From the NCBI GenBank assembly GCA_004802705.1, contig SGPL01000125.1, positions 1-64,000 of the forward strand: a stretch of 64,000 nucleotides of DNA, given 5' to 3'. The DNA is from Bondarzewia mesenterica. Taxonomy: Eukaryota > Basidiomycota > Agaricomycetes > Russulales > Bondarzewiaceae. Positions 47,044 through 57,931 of this stretch are shown piece by piece. Under the pieces are notes generated by a model, which saw only the letters and a list, made by a program, of their open reading frames with translations, was not told the origin of the DNA and ran no database searches. The stretch's first letter is position 1, and each line of letters begins with the position of its first letter. Made by a program: the position numbers and the translations under genes.

Positions 47044-47582
47044 AGACAGTTTCCAGCCTTTGTAAACACGGTCCACCTTTGCATGTATGCATTTTCTTTG
47101 GTACCTCCTTTTGCTTTTGCTCTGGTTTTTCCCTTTTTTTTCCTTCCTTTTTTCCTTTTTTCCTTCTTGCCTTTCTCTTGCTGCGTCTGCGATTTTCAGT
47201 ACCTGACCATTCGTCAGTTCCTTTACTTATGTCTGTGCTCTTTGCTCAAATTACCACTCAACGCCCCATGTCACCCCTACCCCACCCTTTACCCCCCTTG
47301 CCCTTTCACCGTCCACCCCTCAGACCAAGCCTTCATGCATCAAGCCCTTTACCCAATGCTTCTCCGCATTTCCTACTGTCGTAGTTATCAAGCAAATGTC
47401 GTGTCTTTGAGTTTCCTTGGTCATGTAAATGTAAATTCACATATTCGTGGTGTATGCTACGATTTCAAGCTTCAACCTCGATATGTGCGAAAATTGTATT
47501 ACGTAAGATATCTTTGAAAGTGCGCAATGCTCAAGTCGAGGATTCATCTCCTCAGGTCTGTCAATACGCTCTCGGCAACATC
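47044..47582. other. 3' flank of KH gene and BRX1 promoter
   Basis: About 540 bases. A very CT-rich stretch (about 47095-47185, runs of CCTTTT) sits just after the KH stop and is probably its 3' UTR. No coding signal. Confidence 0.5.
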
Positions 47583-48791
47583 ATGGCCTCTGTCCTCAAG
47601 GCACAAAAAACGAACGCTCACTTGGCCGAAATAAAGGGAAAAGGAAAGCGCAAGGCCGACGATATGGACGTGGACGAGGATGTCGACGAGTCGAGCGGAC
47701 CTGCACCAAAAAAGAAGAAAAACAAGCAGCGTGTCCTCTTGCTGTCCTCGCGAGGAATCACACATCGCATGAGACATTTCATGAACGACCTAGAGGCTCT
47801 TCTACCTCACGTAAAAAAAGGTCTGTCGTATCAGTCCAAGCATACCCTGCCCCGCTCAGTATGCCTCGCATGTACTTGTAGACTCGAAACTCGACTCCAA
47901 AAACCATCTCAATCTCCTACCCGAGCTCGCAGACCTGCACAATTGCAACAACACACTGTACTTCGAGGCGCGACGGCACGAGGACCTGTATCTTTGGGCG
48001 GCAAAGACGCCGAACGGGCCGAGCGTGAAGCTGCACGTCCAGAATGTGCACACGATGGACGAGCTTAAGATGACCGGGAACTGTTTAAAGGGGAGCAGGG
48101 GTCTGTTGAGCTTTGACGCGGCGTTTGAGGAAACAGAGTGGGGACGGTTATTGAAAGAGCTATTCACGCATGTGAGTAGTCTCATTCTTTGCGCAAAACA
48201 CACGCCGTTCATACATCTATTCATCTGGATGTCGGAATGCTGACCATAATATGACCGTGTTCTTGTGTTTTTACAGATTTTTGGTGTGCCTCCACAAGCT
48301 CGCAGGGCGAAGCCGTTCATCGACCATATCCTTACCTTCTCCCTACTGGATTCAAAAATATGGTTCCGGAATTTCCAAGTAGGTATCAGAATGTCTCGTC
48401 ACTATGCACGCTCACGCTGTTCGTCCATACGAAGATCATGGAAAAGGATCCGTTGCAGCCCAACGGTCCGCCACAGACATCGCTCGTCGAGATCGGCCCC
48501 CGCTTCGTGATGACACCTATACGTATTTTCGAGGGTGCGTTCAGTGGCGCCACGGTATTCTCGAATCCCGGTAAGTCTCTTTTCTTTTTGCAACCATCCC
48601 GAACTTGAATGGCTGATGGTACGGCCTTACCGCCAGAATTTATCTCGCCTACATCGGTGCGGTCCGCCATTCGGAGGGAGAAGGGGGATAAATATAAGGA
48701 ACGCAGGCAGGCACAGGCGGAGCGGTCGGGCAGAAAAGATCTACGCAAGCTGCCAGAAAACGAGCTGGCAGTGGCAAAAGTATTTGCATAA
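47583..48791 (+). CDS. BRX1: Ribosome biogenesis protein Brx1
   Basis: Nucleolar Brix-domain factor for 60S subunit assembly. The start ATG 47583 gives MASVLKAQKTNAHLAEIKGK, then a basic-acidic nuclear segment (KGKRKADDMDVDEDVDESSG) and QRVLLLSSRGITHRMRHFMN, opening the Brix domain. Next come DSKLDSKNHLNLLPELADLH, NTLYFEARRHEDLYLWAAKT, SVKLHVQNVHTMDELKMTGN and DHILTFSLLDSKIWFRNFQ. An intron ending CGAAG precedes IMEKDPLQPNGPPQTSLVEI, then GPRFVMTPIRIFEGAFSG. The last exon is EFISPTSVRSAIRREKG to AKVFA (stop 48789-48791). About 300 residues, usual for Brx1, in five exons. Confidence 0.95.
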
Positions 48792-49587
48792 TTTTTTTTT
48801 GCAGTTGTATATCCAGGATTATTCGACGTTCCAGTCGCTGCTTCGTCCAAGGCCAAGTGCGATATGTTCTTCGACAGCCAATCTCATGACGAATGAAGCG
48901 CCCTCACCGATGATGTGTGCTTTTTTATCTGGCGGCCTGATAATGACTAGGATGTTCATCACTTTCTGAAGTACGGTAAGTACATATATGTAGCTCATGA
49001 CGGCGTCCGTCCAATCACTTCAATAACCCAGCACTTGAGATCTAATAATATCTGTAAACGGGGTCATAAGTGCTCGTAACTCGTGTGGTCACTTGCCATG
49101 AATTGCAGAAGAACAATTACAGGACTAATGTCAAGCTTCAAGTCCAAATGGAAGTTGTACGTGATGCCAATGCATGCTTTCAGAGCACACGCAAGGAAGG
49201 CGGGAAGCAGATGACAATTTGAAGTCAGTATATACATACTGTACCGAGCGTCTCCGAGTGTTGACTCAAGTCGAAAACTTCCGTTCATTGTCTTAGTCAG
49301 CAACTACGTTCAAGATCATTATTCCGATTCCCGAAACAGAAAACAAAAGCAAGCAGCACGTTGCGGAAACAATGGGAACGCCAAACGAAGGGGCAATTCA
49401 AATGCCAGGGCCATCCTATGACGAGGCTTTCCACGGATCTGAAAATGCCTTTGTGTTCTCTGTTCGCCTTTTTGTTGTTTTCTTAGCCCAAATTCTCATG
49501 CAATGAAGCTGGGTGGCCCTGGCAAATCGTACACCATATATAATGCCCATTCGCCCTCGATAACACTGTCAGCCCAGTGTTCGCATC
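48792..49587. other. Intergenic
   Basis: About 800 bases between BRX1 and the arrestin-like gene (same strand). A poly-T run sits right after the BRX1 stop. The remaining short frames have no domain; no repeats seen. Confidence 0.5.
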
Positions 49588-51350
49588 ATGACCATCTCCA
49601 TAGACATCATACCCTTGACGGATTCAATAGATATGTACGGGGAGCCGGACGCATCGTAAGTCGCGCCTTTCTTGAAAAATTGTCTTCGTTGTGGACTCAT
49701 GTGCGTGCAAAGATCTGCGTATTCGCTGTCCGGCCATGTATCAATTTCTTTAAGATCGTCGTCTTCGTTTTTTGAACGTCGTCGAGCAGTCCGTATTCTT
49801 CTCCAATCTCTCGTGATAACCTTCGAGGGACAGTCCGAACTCGTCACGCCGGAAATCGGCTATTCTGCCATTCGGCTGTGCTCTTTGAAGCAGGAAGTCG
49901 CACCAAATGAAGCCATTGAACTCAATAACGAGGGCCATGAAGATTCTGACAAGCCATGCACTTGGAACGTCGTGTTCAATATTCCCCTTCCCGGCTGGTT
50001 GCCCGCCACAGACGTGTTCGGCGACTCCGAACTCGCACCTCCTGGAACGCGATACGCTCTCTACGCAACCGCAAAATTCCAGCATGTCGAAGAGCCCTCA
50101 CAGAGCTCGTCTTGGCTATCGACACTCTGCTCTCCCTTCCTGTCCCGAACAAAGCTTGCTCGCGCGCCGAGATGCGAGATCGCTGTCAACCGCTACACAA
50201 TCCCTCCAGCAATGCCCTCCTCTGAACTGTCAATCTATCCCTTCCTCAGCTATTCCGTCGCTGCGATACCACTCGAGTCCACAGAACGTGACATAAATTC
50301 CATTCCCATCGACGTCCTATCTAAGATTCAAGTTCTCGCGTCGACGCCTGAACATATCGGAATGGAACAAGGTTCTTTCCCATTTACTCTCCGTCTACGC
50401 GCACCGGGTCTCTCAGAGGAAGATACTGGGAAGCTTCAAATAATAAGATTTTCGGTCGAGCTGGAACAGCTTGAGAAATATCGGTATGTCTTCAGTTAGT
50501 GGTATTTGTCTGCCCCCAGGCCGCTCATCATTCTCTGATTCTGTTTAGCGCTTCTCGCTCCTCAGCATACTGCAATCGCTTTCCAGTTCCACGTGAAACT
50601 CTCCAACCACCGCACAAACCTCTGCGTAGTCCACATCCCCTTGATGCATTGGCTGATCTTGGCCTTCTCGTTTCTCCCAACCCTCGTCATTCTTCGGTTT
50701 CCCGCGGTTTCTCTCTTCTCGCGGAGAGCGCACCGACTGTATATTGCCTTCCAGACGACGGACACATCTTCCGGCGCGAAATTGGAGTAGACTCCAATGC
50801 CTGGTACACTTTGCAGACTGCAGTGCCCTTCGCGCGCGAACGTGCAAATTCGACNTCGAAGGCCAGATGGGCAGGCGCATGTGCTCTGCGGTCTACATCA
50901 CAAAGTCCATTCCTTGATGTTTCGCATAATCTGGAATTCACCGTGACGTGCAAGTATGACACTGGTGTCGAGGGCGAAGAGGCACTCGTTGAAAATCTTC
51001 AGTTCTCCCTTCTATTGGACTTCGTGCGCGAGCGCCCCGCAATGTTGTCCCAGCTGTCAGACCCCCAATCCAGAGCTTTTCCCGACTCGGTCCCATCCCC
51101 GTCATCGACGAAGCCTGTGCCATATACAACGTCTTCACTCCCCGCGTATTCCGAGTTGTTCTATGCAAACGGAGACCGCAAGATCGACGAATCGACACCA
51201 CTCCCCCTCTACACCCGATCAAATTTACCTCCACCATCCTGTTCCTCCACTACGCTGGACAGACCTGCCGTATCTCGGACAGGGGAGAAACAAACTCAGG
51301 ACTACGCCCGGTCTGAGGATTTGGATACCCAGATCGACGTCGCCTCTTGA
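49588..51350 (+). CDS. Arrestin-like (alpha-arrestin fold) protein
   Basis: Probably an arrestin-fold adaptor; in fungi these recruit ubiquitin ligases to plasma-membrane transporters. Exon 1 starts at 49588 (MTISIDIIPLTDSIDMYGEP) and joins, by an AAAG acceptor, to YSLSGHVSISLRSSSSFFER and RILLQSLVITFEGQSELVTP, a typical arrestin N-domain opening (GxVxL...I..I.F.G). WNVVFNIPLPGWLPAT and GTRYALYATAKFQHVEE follow. The second half, after an intron at about 50486, has FLDVSHNLEFTVTCKYDTG, the start of an arrestin C-domain strand pair, then a Ser/Pro-rich tail (SLPAYSELFY near the end) and QIDVAS at 51350. The family call rests on fold-like patterning and is not certain. I see SLPAYSELF but no clear PPxY motif. 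One N at 50856. Confidence 0.65.
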
Positions 51351-51845
51351 TTTTCTGCATGTGTTGTGTTCTATGTATATTTTCGAGTTGGTGCTTATGG
51401 CTCTATCAGGTTCGTCATGTTTACTCGCCGGTATCCTTCGCATTCTCATATCACTTCAGGAACTCAAATGCACATGTAGCTCTGGATCTATCACCGCACT
51501 TGTATCATTCACCCCTCGCATCACGCTCTCTAGCTTATTATTTCTTAAGAAGTATTCATTCGATTTCCGAGTTAGTTGTCGTCGTATTTTGTTGTCACTT
51601 GCCACTCTGTGTCGCATCGCTCCTTTGTTTACTCACCTCTTATATGTAGTATGTAGTGGCCGCGCTGGTGTAGCCAAGACTTGTCCTTTGAACAGAAGAA
51701 AGCTCACATGGTTGGAGCAATCGTCATGAAACGTTCTGAACATCGTGCTTTTGAAATCGTCACGACCGATTTGTCTATGTAGACATCCTGTACATCACTG
51801 GGAGCAAATGGACACTCTCTTGTCTCACCTCCTGGTGTGACTCAT
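51351..51845. other. Intergenic, convergent 3' ends
   Basis: About 500 bases between the arrestin-like gene and CPD1, which face each other. Thymine-rich on the plus strand; no gene supported. Confidence 0.5.
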
Positions 51846-52567
51846 CTAGTGCTTCGAAGTCGCAAGCACGATTTTGTCGAGAACCTGCCATTCTTCCACG
51901 GGTCCCTCGCACTTGACCATCCAAATCTCACTTCCAGTGAATCCGACGAGTTTCAGTTGATTTGAAGAGTTCACGTCGGCCGCACCGCAATCGAGGATTA
52001 CGCCTGACTGGCCGTCCTCCACTGTGACCGACACCACACCCTTATCGGCCATTACCTTCACCATCCTCTCTCGCTCGCCTCCCTTCGCATCCTCGTCATC
52101 GATGTAGAACAAGGACATGTGAGGGAACGAGGGCGTACGAGGTTCGATCCCAAGTTTGGAATGGATCTCGGCGTGCAGGGAGGCAAGGGCGGGAGAGAGT
52201 TGGATGGCCATGTAAACAGAGCGGAAATAAACTGGTCCAGCGACAAGGGAAGAAAATTTCACAGGGATGCTGGAGCGTGCAATAGGAATGGATTCGCGCA
52301 ACGCGAGGGTGTCCGTGTCGGTGGGGAGGGACGCGAGAGTTATATGCGGGGTAAAGGTGGGGTAAGACGAGGATTTCAGCGAGGGGTTGGAGGGGCGGAG
52401 TTGTGACGCCAGCCGTTCGAGAGGTAATCTCTCGATGACGGAAGGGACAAGCCAGAGGGACACTCCTTCATCAGAAGAGCCAGAAACAAGGACGCGAGAA
52501 TGTGAGATCCTAGTGAAGGTCGGGAGGAAGCTGTGTGGTGCTGCTGCTAATGGCGATGCTTACCCAT
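51846..52567 (-). CDS. CPD1: 2',3'-cyclic-nucleotide 3'-phosphodiesterase (CPD1-like)
   Basis: 2H-superfamily phosphoesterase that opens cyclic phosphates such as ADP-ribose 1'',2''-cyclic phosphate from tRNA splicing. The two signature motifs are present: TPHITLASL (HxT) and FPHMSLFYID (HxS), about 100 residues apart. Other segments are SLWLVPSVIERLPLERLASQ, VYFRSVYMAIQLSPALASLH and FTGSEIWMVKCEGPVEEWQV. A four-base first coding exon (ATG G, from 52567) splices to GA GTG TCC via a TGAAG acceptor, giving MGVSLWLVPS and 207 aa in all. This start is preferred because no in-frame ATG lies in the main exon before the conserved SLWLVP. Stop at 51846. Confidence 0.9.
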
Positions 52568-53124
52568 GATCAATCTGTGACAGTTGGCAAAGTAGCGATG
52601 TCTTAGTCTCGGGAGAGCTTTCGGGAGTACTCAGGGTGTTCTATTATGTCAAGGATCAGTGTCTTGGATTCGGTGGTGCTCTGTCGCTGTGAGATCAAGC
52701 AGACAGATGCAGACATTCGTCGGATCACATACAATGCAGGTCGTTCGATTAAGAACCTGAAAATAATTACCTTGAACGTTCACCTCAGATGTGAGCTCGG
52801 CCCAGGATTCGTATTCTGAATTTTGTGACGGTATCGGATGGAAGTTGGGAAGCCGGACTCACCTCTTTCTACTTGCCTGATTAGTACGCCGCATCATCTT
52901 TGGTGATTGCACCGAGGGAAGTAGATAGCAAGTTACGCTTGTGAATCGTGAATGCATGGTTAGTGACCACCAACAATATTTGCTCGAGCAGAAGTACACC
53001 TGTTAATAATACATGTATGCATACAATCACAGATACACGCACTCCGGCCAAACGTACATGTTAGAACAAAAGGCAAAGTGTCTCAGATTTATCAAAAGCG
53101 CAAAACATGAAAAAAAAACGATAT
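52568..53124. other. Intergenic, CPD1 promoter and DUF1776 3' flank
   Basis: About 560 bases; both neighbours lie on the minus strand. No coding frame or repeat worth calling. Confidence 0.5.
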
Positions 53125-55072
53125 TCAAGCATTCTCACCACCCGAAGTCTCCGACTTGTGCTTGAGACTAACCCAACTCTCGCTCACGCTCGTGACATCA
53201 CCGGCATTGCTCTCGACATCCGCCTCCGATCCCGTCTCAGAGATGTCCAGCTCCTGTTCGGACGTTGCCGCAGAGTCTTCGCCTTCTTTTTCCCCAACAG
53301 GGTCAAGGTTTTTTGGTGCCGTTACCGTTGCCGCTGCGGGTGCAGGTGCAGGTGCAGGAACAGGAGCAGAAGTAGGAGCAGGAGCAGGGGGTACAGGTGG
53401 CGCAGCAGCTTGTAAAGACGAAGGCACAGTGACGCGTGGGGGGACAGGCAGTAGAGCATTCCGAACGGACAGCAGGAAATGCGGCAGATTGAGGACGATG
53501 TCTAATATGGACGTCGGGAAGTACGACGCCATCGCGTAGGTCATTGCTGAAAATATGACTTGTTAGAACTGAAAGGATGGAAGGTAGACGATGGGATGCA
53601 CCTCCTGCGCCTAAAGCAAACCGATCGCCACGAATTCTTTGCAATATATTACCAAGACAGAATTCGAAGATCGTGGATGATCTTGCATGACCTCCATCGA
53701 CGACAGCCGTGAGGCCATCAACAAATACCCGGATATGCGTAGGCTTGCGAGGCACTCCGTAACGATGCCCCTCGACCAAGATCGACTCGTAAGCAGGACC
53801 ATAAGCCAATTTCTCCGAGGGCGTCCAACTATCCATGGCTTGCCGAGCATCGTAAGTGAGCCGGGGACGCTTAACAATGACCGGCACCTCGATGGCGCCT
53901 ACATCCACGACAACAACTTTGATATCGCTCATTGACTCTGACGTGCCGGTCAAAGCTGCCAATCGAATCTCCCGACGCAAAACTTCGGCACCACGCAATG
54001 TAGCAGCAGCGCTCATCGCATGGGCCGCAGCAAATGACAGACCAACGTGAGCTTCGGCTGCCGGCATGCAGAAGATAATGCTCCGCTTGTTAGCACCATT
54101 GGCTGCCGCGTCACGAGCACGTGAAGCGCCGGTTCGGAGGAGAGGAAGCAGGGCCTGGATCACCTGAAGAGGTGTGAAATGAGTAGCATTAAGATAGGAG
54201 AGGTAATCGCTGCGAAGGTGAAGGTGCTCTAGAGGTGCCGGAGGAGGAGCATAGGTGGACGGTAGAGTTAGGAGGGAGATGATGGAGTGAATGTAAGGAA
54301 ATGTGGCTGGTGATGCGTGCGGATCGCCGGGAGCGTTGATGGGGAAACGACGGGAGAGTGTGGATGCCAGAGAGCGTAAGAAAATCGGAATTGTAGCGGG
54401 CTGCTACAGTATCAGAACGAGACCTGGCTACATGATACGACAAAACTTGCCTCCAAGGGGTCAAGAACAAGAGCCCTGACATATCCACCGCTCTTGTTTT
54501 CGATCTCATCTGCAGCTTCTGGAGTAGCTACACTTGCGATGACTATGTAACCCTTCTTCTCCAAATCGAGGATCAGGGGCAAAGCCAAAGGGATATCGCC
54601 TCCAAGGATCACTGTCATACGTCCGTTCAGAATTGCGTTTCGCAAGGCGGGAACAAGACTCTCATCACATACCTACTACCTGCCTCCTTTCACCGGATGC
54701 ATGCACCCTTCTCCGAAGACGTGCATTCCTTCTTGCGCGAACGTTTCCATAGCCTACTAGTAGACCAACACCGGCGATCCCAACACCAAGACTTGACGCT
54801 TTCCACGGGTGCTCGGAGATCCACTCTGCGGATTTATCCCACAGTGATTGCGGGGGAGGCGGCGGAGGGGGCGGGGGCGCAGGTACCTCGAAGTCGCCTA
54901 GTCCAGGAAGGCGAATATCTGGAAGCGTAGGGCCGAATCTTGAGACATCGACCCAGAGACGATGGAGTGCTTCTGAGATCATAGGCATCTCAGCTGAAAC
55001 GGCAGAGAGAGAGGCGTGAACATAATTCTCAGCACTTTCAAAGTAGTCTTGGATGCCATCTACGAGAGGCAT
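53125..55072 (-). CDS. DUF1776 protein (Ysc83-like, SDR-fold, probably mitochondrial)
   Basis: Fungal DUF1776 family, related to short-chain dehydrogenases; the yeast member Ysc83 is mitochondrial. The start MPLVDGIQDYFESAENYVHA (ATG 55072) continues VSAEMPMISEALHRLWVDVS and PDIRLPGLGDFEVP. A run of nine or ten prolines comes next, and then WISEHPWKASSLGVGIAGVG, a likely membrane segment followed by an Arg-rich stretch. The Rossmann-like part has TVILGGDIPLALPLILDLEK and GYIVIASVATPEAADEIE; later LLRTGASRARDAAANGANKR and LSFAAAHAMSAAATLRGAEV. The canonical SDR TGxxxGxG and YxxxK motifs are not evident, so catalysis is doubtful. The C-terminal part carries a low-complexity Ala/Pro tract (APAPAPAPAAATVTAPK) and an acidic tail, ending at 53125. 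Confidence 0.85.
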
Positions 55073-55429
55073 GTCGGCGATGGCGAATACTGTGGTTGGC
55101 AACTGCTTGCAAAGGTCTTTCAGTCTCTTTAAGTTTCAGTCCTGGAGACGAAGCCACCGGGTCCGCCGGAAACAAAATACGCACATGACATGGTAAGGAC
55201 GTCACGCGTGGCGACCTTCGTACGCGACAACTTAGTATCGGACGCGCTGCAGCTCATTCATACAAGGGCAAAATAGTGCGACCTCTCCATATGTGAAGAT
55301 AAACGAAACTTAGTACTACAGATTCGACGGAAGGCAGAGTTCCCGGGGGGAGGTGGGGGAAGAGGTATCTTGGGTATAGATCAACGGAAAGAATGTTACT
55401 AAATCATGAATCCAACCGAAACAATCATG
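55073..55429. other. Intergenic
   Basis: About 360 bases, DUF1776 promoter side and 3' flank of the phosphatase gene (both minus strand). Contains a G-rich run near 55345 (GGGGGGAGGTGGGGG). Nothing else. Confidence 0.5.
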
Positions 55430-57282
55430 TCAGTCAAAGCATTCCTGCCAGTCCCCTTCACCATCATTCCTAGAATATCCCTGGCTATTGACGAAGGCGT
55501 GAAGAGAGCACATCCCCGTAACCCCACCGCAGAATTCCAGAGTCTGCATTGCATCATTCACAAAAATCCTAACATAATCCTTGGCAGGAGCATGACACTG
55601 CAGCTTCTCAACCACCATCCTGGCACTGAACGGAACCAACTTCCAGGTGATCCAAGTTCTCTCGGGGTCAGGCTCCGATGGGTCCAGAGACTCGTTGGGA
55701 AGTTGGTACTGTTCGAACAGTCCAAGCGCGGAATAGATGGCTATCATCTCGTTGTCGTGCGAGAAGTCCGCGTAGAAGGTACGGTTAAGGGGGAACGTGT
55801 CTGGCGAAGAATCAAGCGTTCGATTGGTTTGGGTATTGTCTTGGACGGGGTTATGCGTAAGGCGTGCGAGCAGTTCATTCACATAGCCTACGCCTTGAAC
55901 GCGCCCAAGTTTCTGGCCGTAACTGAAATAAAAGTGAGTCCAAAGGCTGTATTCGGAGGGCATAGTGCCTACCCAGTCGTGTAAAACTTGTTGAGATCGC
56001 CACTGTATCCGAACCCGTCAAAATCGTCGTCTGTGAACAGATCACAGAATGGACTTGGGCTCTCAGTGAAGAGGGTATGAAACGGGCATAGTGACATCAA
56101 GTTATAGGTATCGGCGTCTGTGAGATTGGCCCCGGGTGCGCCATCATTTAAGCGGTTGGTGATCGGCGGTGCATAGACAGCTAGCCATTCGTCTGTTTGC
56201 GCATCACTGTCGCCGGCATCAGGACACATGCTGTTGTCCAGAGTGACGTTTCCCTATAACCAAAGTTGGATCAGAATTAGTTTCGAGCATTCTCAATTAA
56301 AACGCACGTCTTCGGAAATGATCAGATCCAGCTGAGGGACAACTTCCATCATGCTAGCATGCGCAAAACCTGAGTGCCGGTGGTGAGCAGATCACGGCGA
56401 AGTGAAGATCCAACCGACCTGCGGTCCAGTTGGTCGCCGTGTCTACCACACGCTGCGAGCTAGCTGCCCTGACAAACGGTGGGTTCTCCTTGCTCACCAG
56501 TCGCGAATACCTCTCAAACTCGACGCCAGCCGCGTCAAATGATCTATCAATCCCGTAGTATATTCTCAATGACAAAACGAGGAGGGCATGTAAATCAAAG
56601 ACACGTACTGAGCTGCCCCGAACGGAATCAGATCATCCGTACCCAAATCATACGTGAAATTGTGCAGGAAGTCCAGTTTCTCGTCCACATACTCGCTCAA
56701 TGCCGTCAATTTACCCACCGTCTCCGCGATCCTTTTACCGGAGCCCGAAGTTGGGAAACGCGCACCGTGTCGTTGAATCTGCCAATTCCAGTCAGATCTC
56801 GCCCGTTTGAACGAACAAACGCTTACTAGGTTGACCTATCCCAGTCCAATACGCGCGTTCGACAAACCTCTTCCCAGAAACATGAGAGAAAAACACACCT
56901 GCGACACAATACATCCAGTTGGTGGATGGACATAGTCACCGGAGGGGTAATACGGTGAGTACATCGCCCAATCCTTCTGCACGTCCTCCGGCAAATAGAG
57001 CTCCAGGCTCTGTTCAGTGTCGAGGAAGATTGGGCGGCTGCCGCGGATGCGCGTGCGACGAAAATCTTGGCGTGCTCTCGCCGTAGTCGACCATGAGCGC
57101 GCGCATACCAATGCACCGACCATGCCGAAGCTCAAGACCAAGCAAATAGCAACATACTTCGCGACTGTTATTCGTTCGCTGGCCTTCTCGCAGATACGCG
57201 GAGTGCCTTGAGACGCGCGATGGCGAACCGGGAACAGATGCAAATCGGCATCATGAACAAAAATCGTCTTGTGCGACGCCAT
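55430..57282 (-). CDS. Histidine acid phosphatase (phytase family), membrane-anchored
   Basis: Branch-2 histidine phosphatase. The start MASHKTIFVHDADLHLFPVR (57282) is followed by VAKYVAICLVLSFGMVGALV, one strong hydrophobic helix at about residues 40-62, without a signal-peptidase-like end, so a type II signal anchor is likely. Then PEDVQKDWAMYSPYYPSGDY and, after an intron, IQRHGARFPTSGSGKR with the catalytic RHGAR motif. SFDAAGVEFERYSRLVSKEN and VRAASSQRVVDTATNWTAG follow, as in phytases. The second motif FYADFSHDNEMIAIYSALGL has the proton-donor HD. The C terminus (GGVTGMCSLHAFVNSQGYSR) keeps the conserved Cys. Several NxT/S sites fit a lumenal or external location. Substrate (phytate or other phosphomonoesters) is not decided by sequence. 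Confidence 0.9.
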
Positions 57283-57505
57283 TGATGCGACTTGCAGGGT
57301 GCGCTACAGGCAGCAACATCCTGATTATGAGGAACCAATGCATAGTGCACATGCCACGCGGTAGCCAGTAGGAATTGCTCAAGAAGAGCTTGCCTATGTA
57401 TAGGAGGATGTGTGCGTAGAAACGGTCGACACAGGTCGACACCTCGCACGTTCGTCAGAGATAAGGCTGAAATTTTGATACTATATATTAACTGAATAAC
57501 ATTAA

Positions 57506-57587
57506 GGCGCTATAGCCAAGTGGTTACGGCGACAGATTAGAAATCTGTTTCCCTTCGGGAGCGCAGGTTCGAATCCTGCTGGCGTCG
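57506..57587 (+). tRNA. tRNA-Ser(AGA), no intron
   Basis: 82 nt. The acceptor stem GGCGCTA pairs with TGGCGTC (two G-U pairs). The A box TAGCCAAGTGG is at 57513-57523 and the B box GGTTCGAATCC at 57566-57576. The anticodon arm CAGATTAGAAATCTG gives anticodon AGA. A long variable arm with a TTCG loop (CCCTTCGGGAG) makes this a class II tRNA, as needed for Ser. CCA is not encoded. Confidence 0.95.
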
Positions 57588-57604
57588 TGTTGATTGTCAT
57601 GCTC

Positions 57605-57609
57605 TTTTT
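57605..57609 (+). terminator. Pol III T-run terminator of tRNA-Ser
   Basis: TTTTT begins 18 bases after the tRNA 3' end, with a second TTTT at 57611-57614 as backup. Confidence 0.8.
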
Positions 57610-57931
57610 ATTTTATCTTTCTATCCCTCAGTTCCCTCAGTCATCATAACCGCCGTCAAACTCGACGAGGACTTTGTCTGAACAGCGTGATGTATCAACG
57701 GGATCACAAACGCTGCAACGCCACTTGGCTAACGACACTGAAAACTGCGTGACCAGTCGGTTGAGTCCGCCACAAGCGCGCATTCAAACTACGCGATCGC
57801 GACGCGTCCGAATCTTGTCCGAAGCCTTTCACTCGACTGTCTCCATACACCTGCATAGTTTCGACAGATACCACTTGATACCGCTCTTTATAGGCTTTTT
57901 ATCTCCTGAAGAATCTTCTAGCCAAGGCGAC

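Noticed and set aside
47095..47185. CT-rich tract as a possible DNA triplex or origin element
   Set aside because: It sits immediately after the KH stop codon and is most simply a pyrimidine-rich 3' UTR; nothing else supports a special role.
52141..52150. GGTTCGATCC, a match to the tRNA B box
   Set aside because: It lies inside the conserved CPD1 coding exon (IEPRTPS on the other strand) and no A box, cloverleaf or T-run accompanies it.
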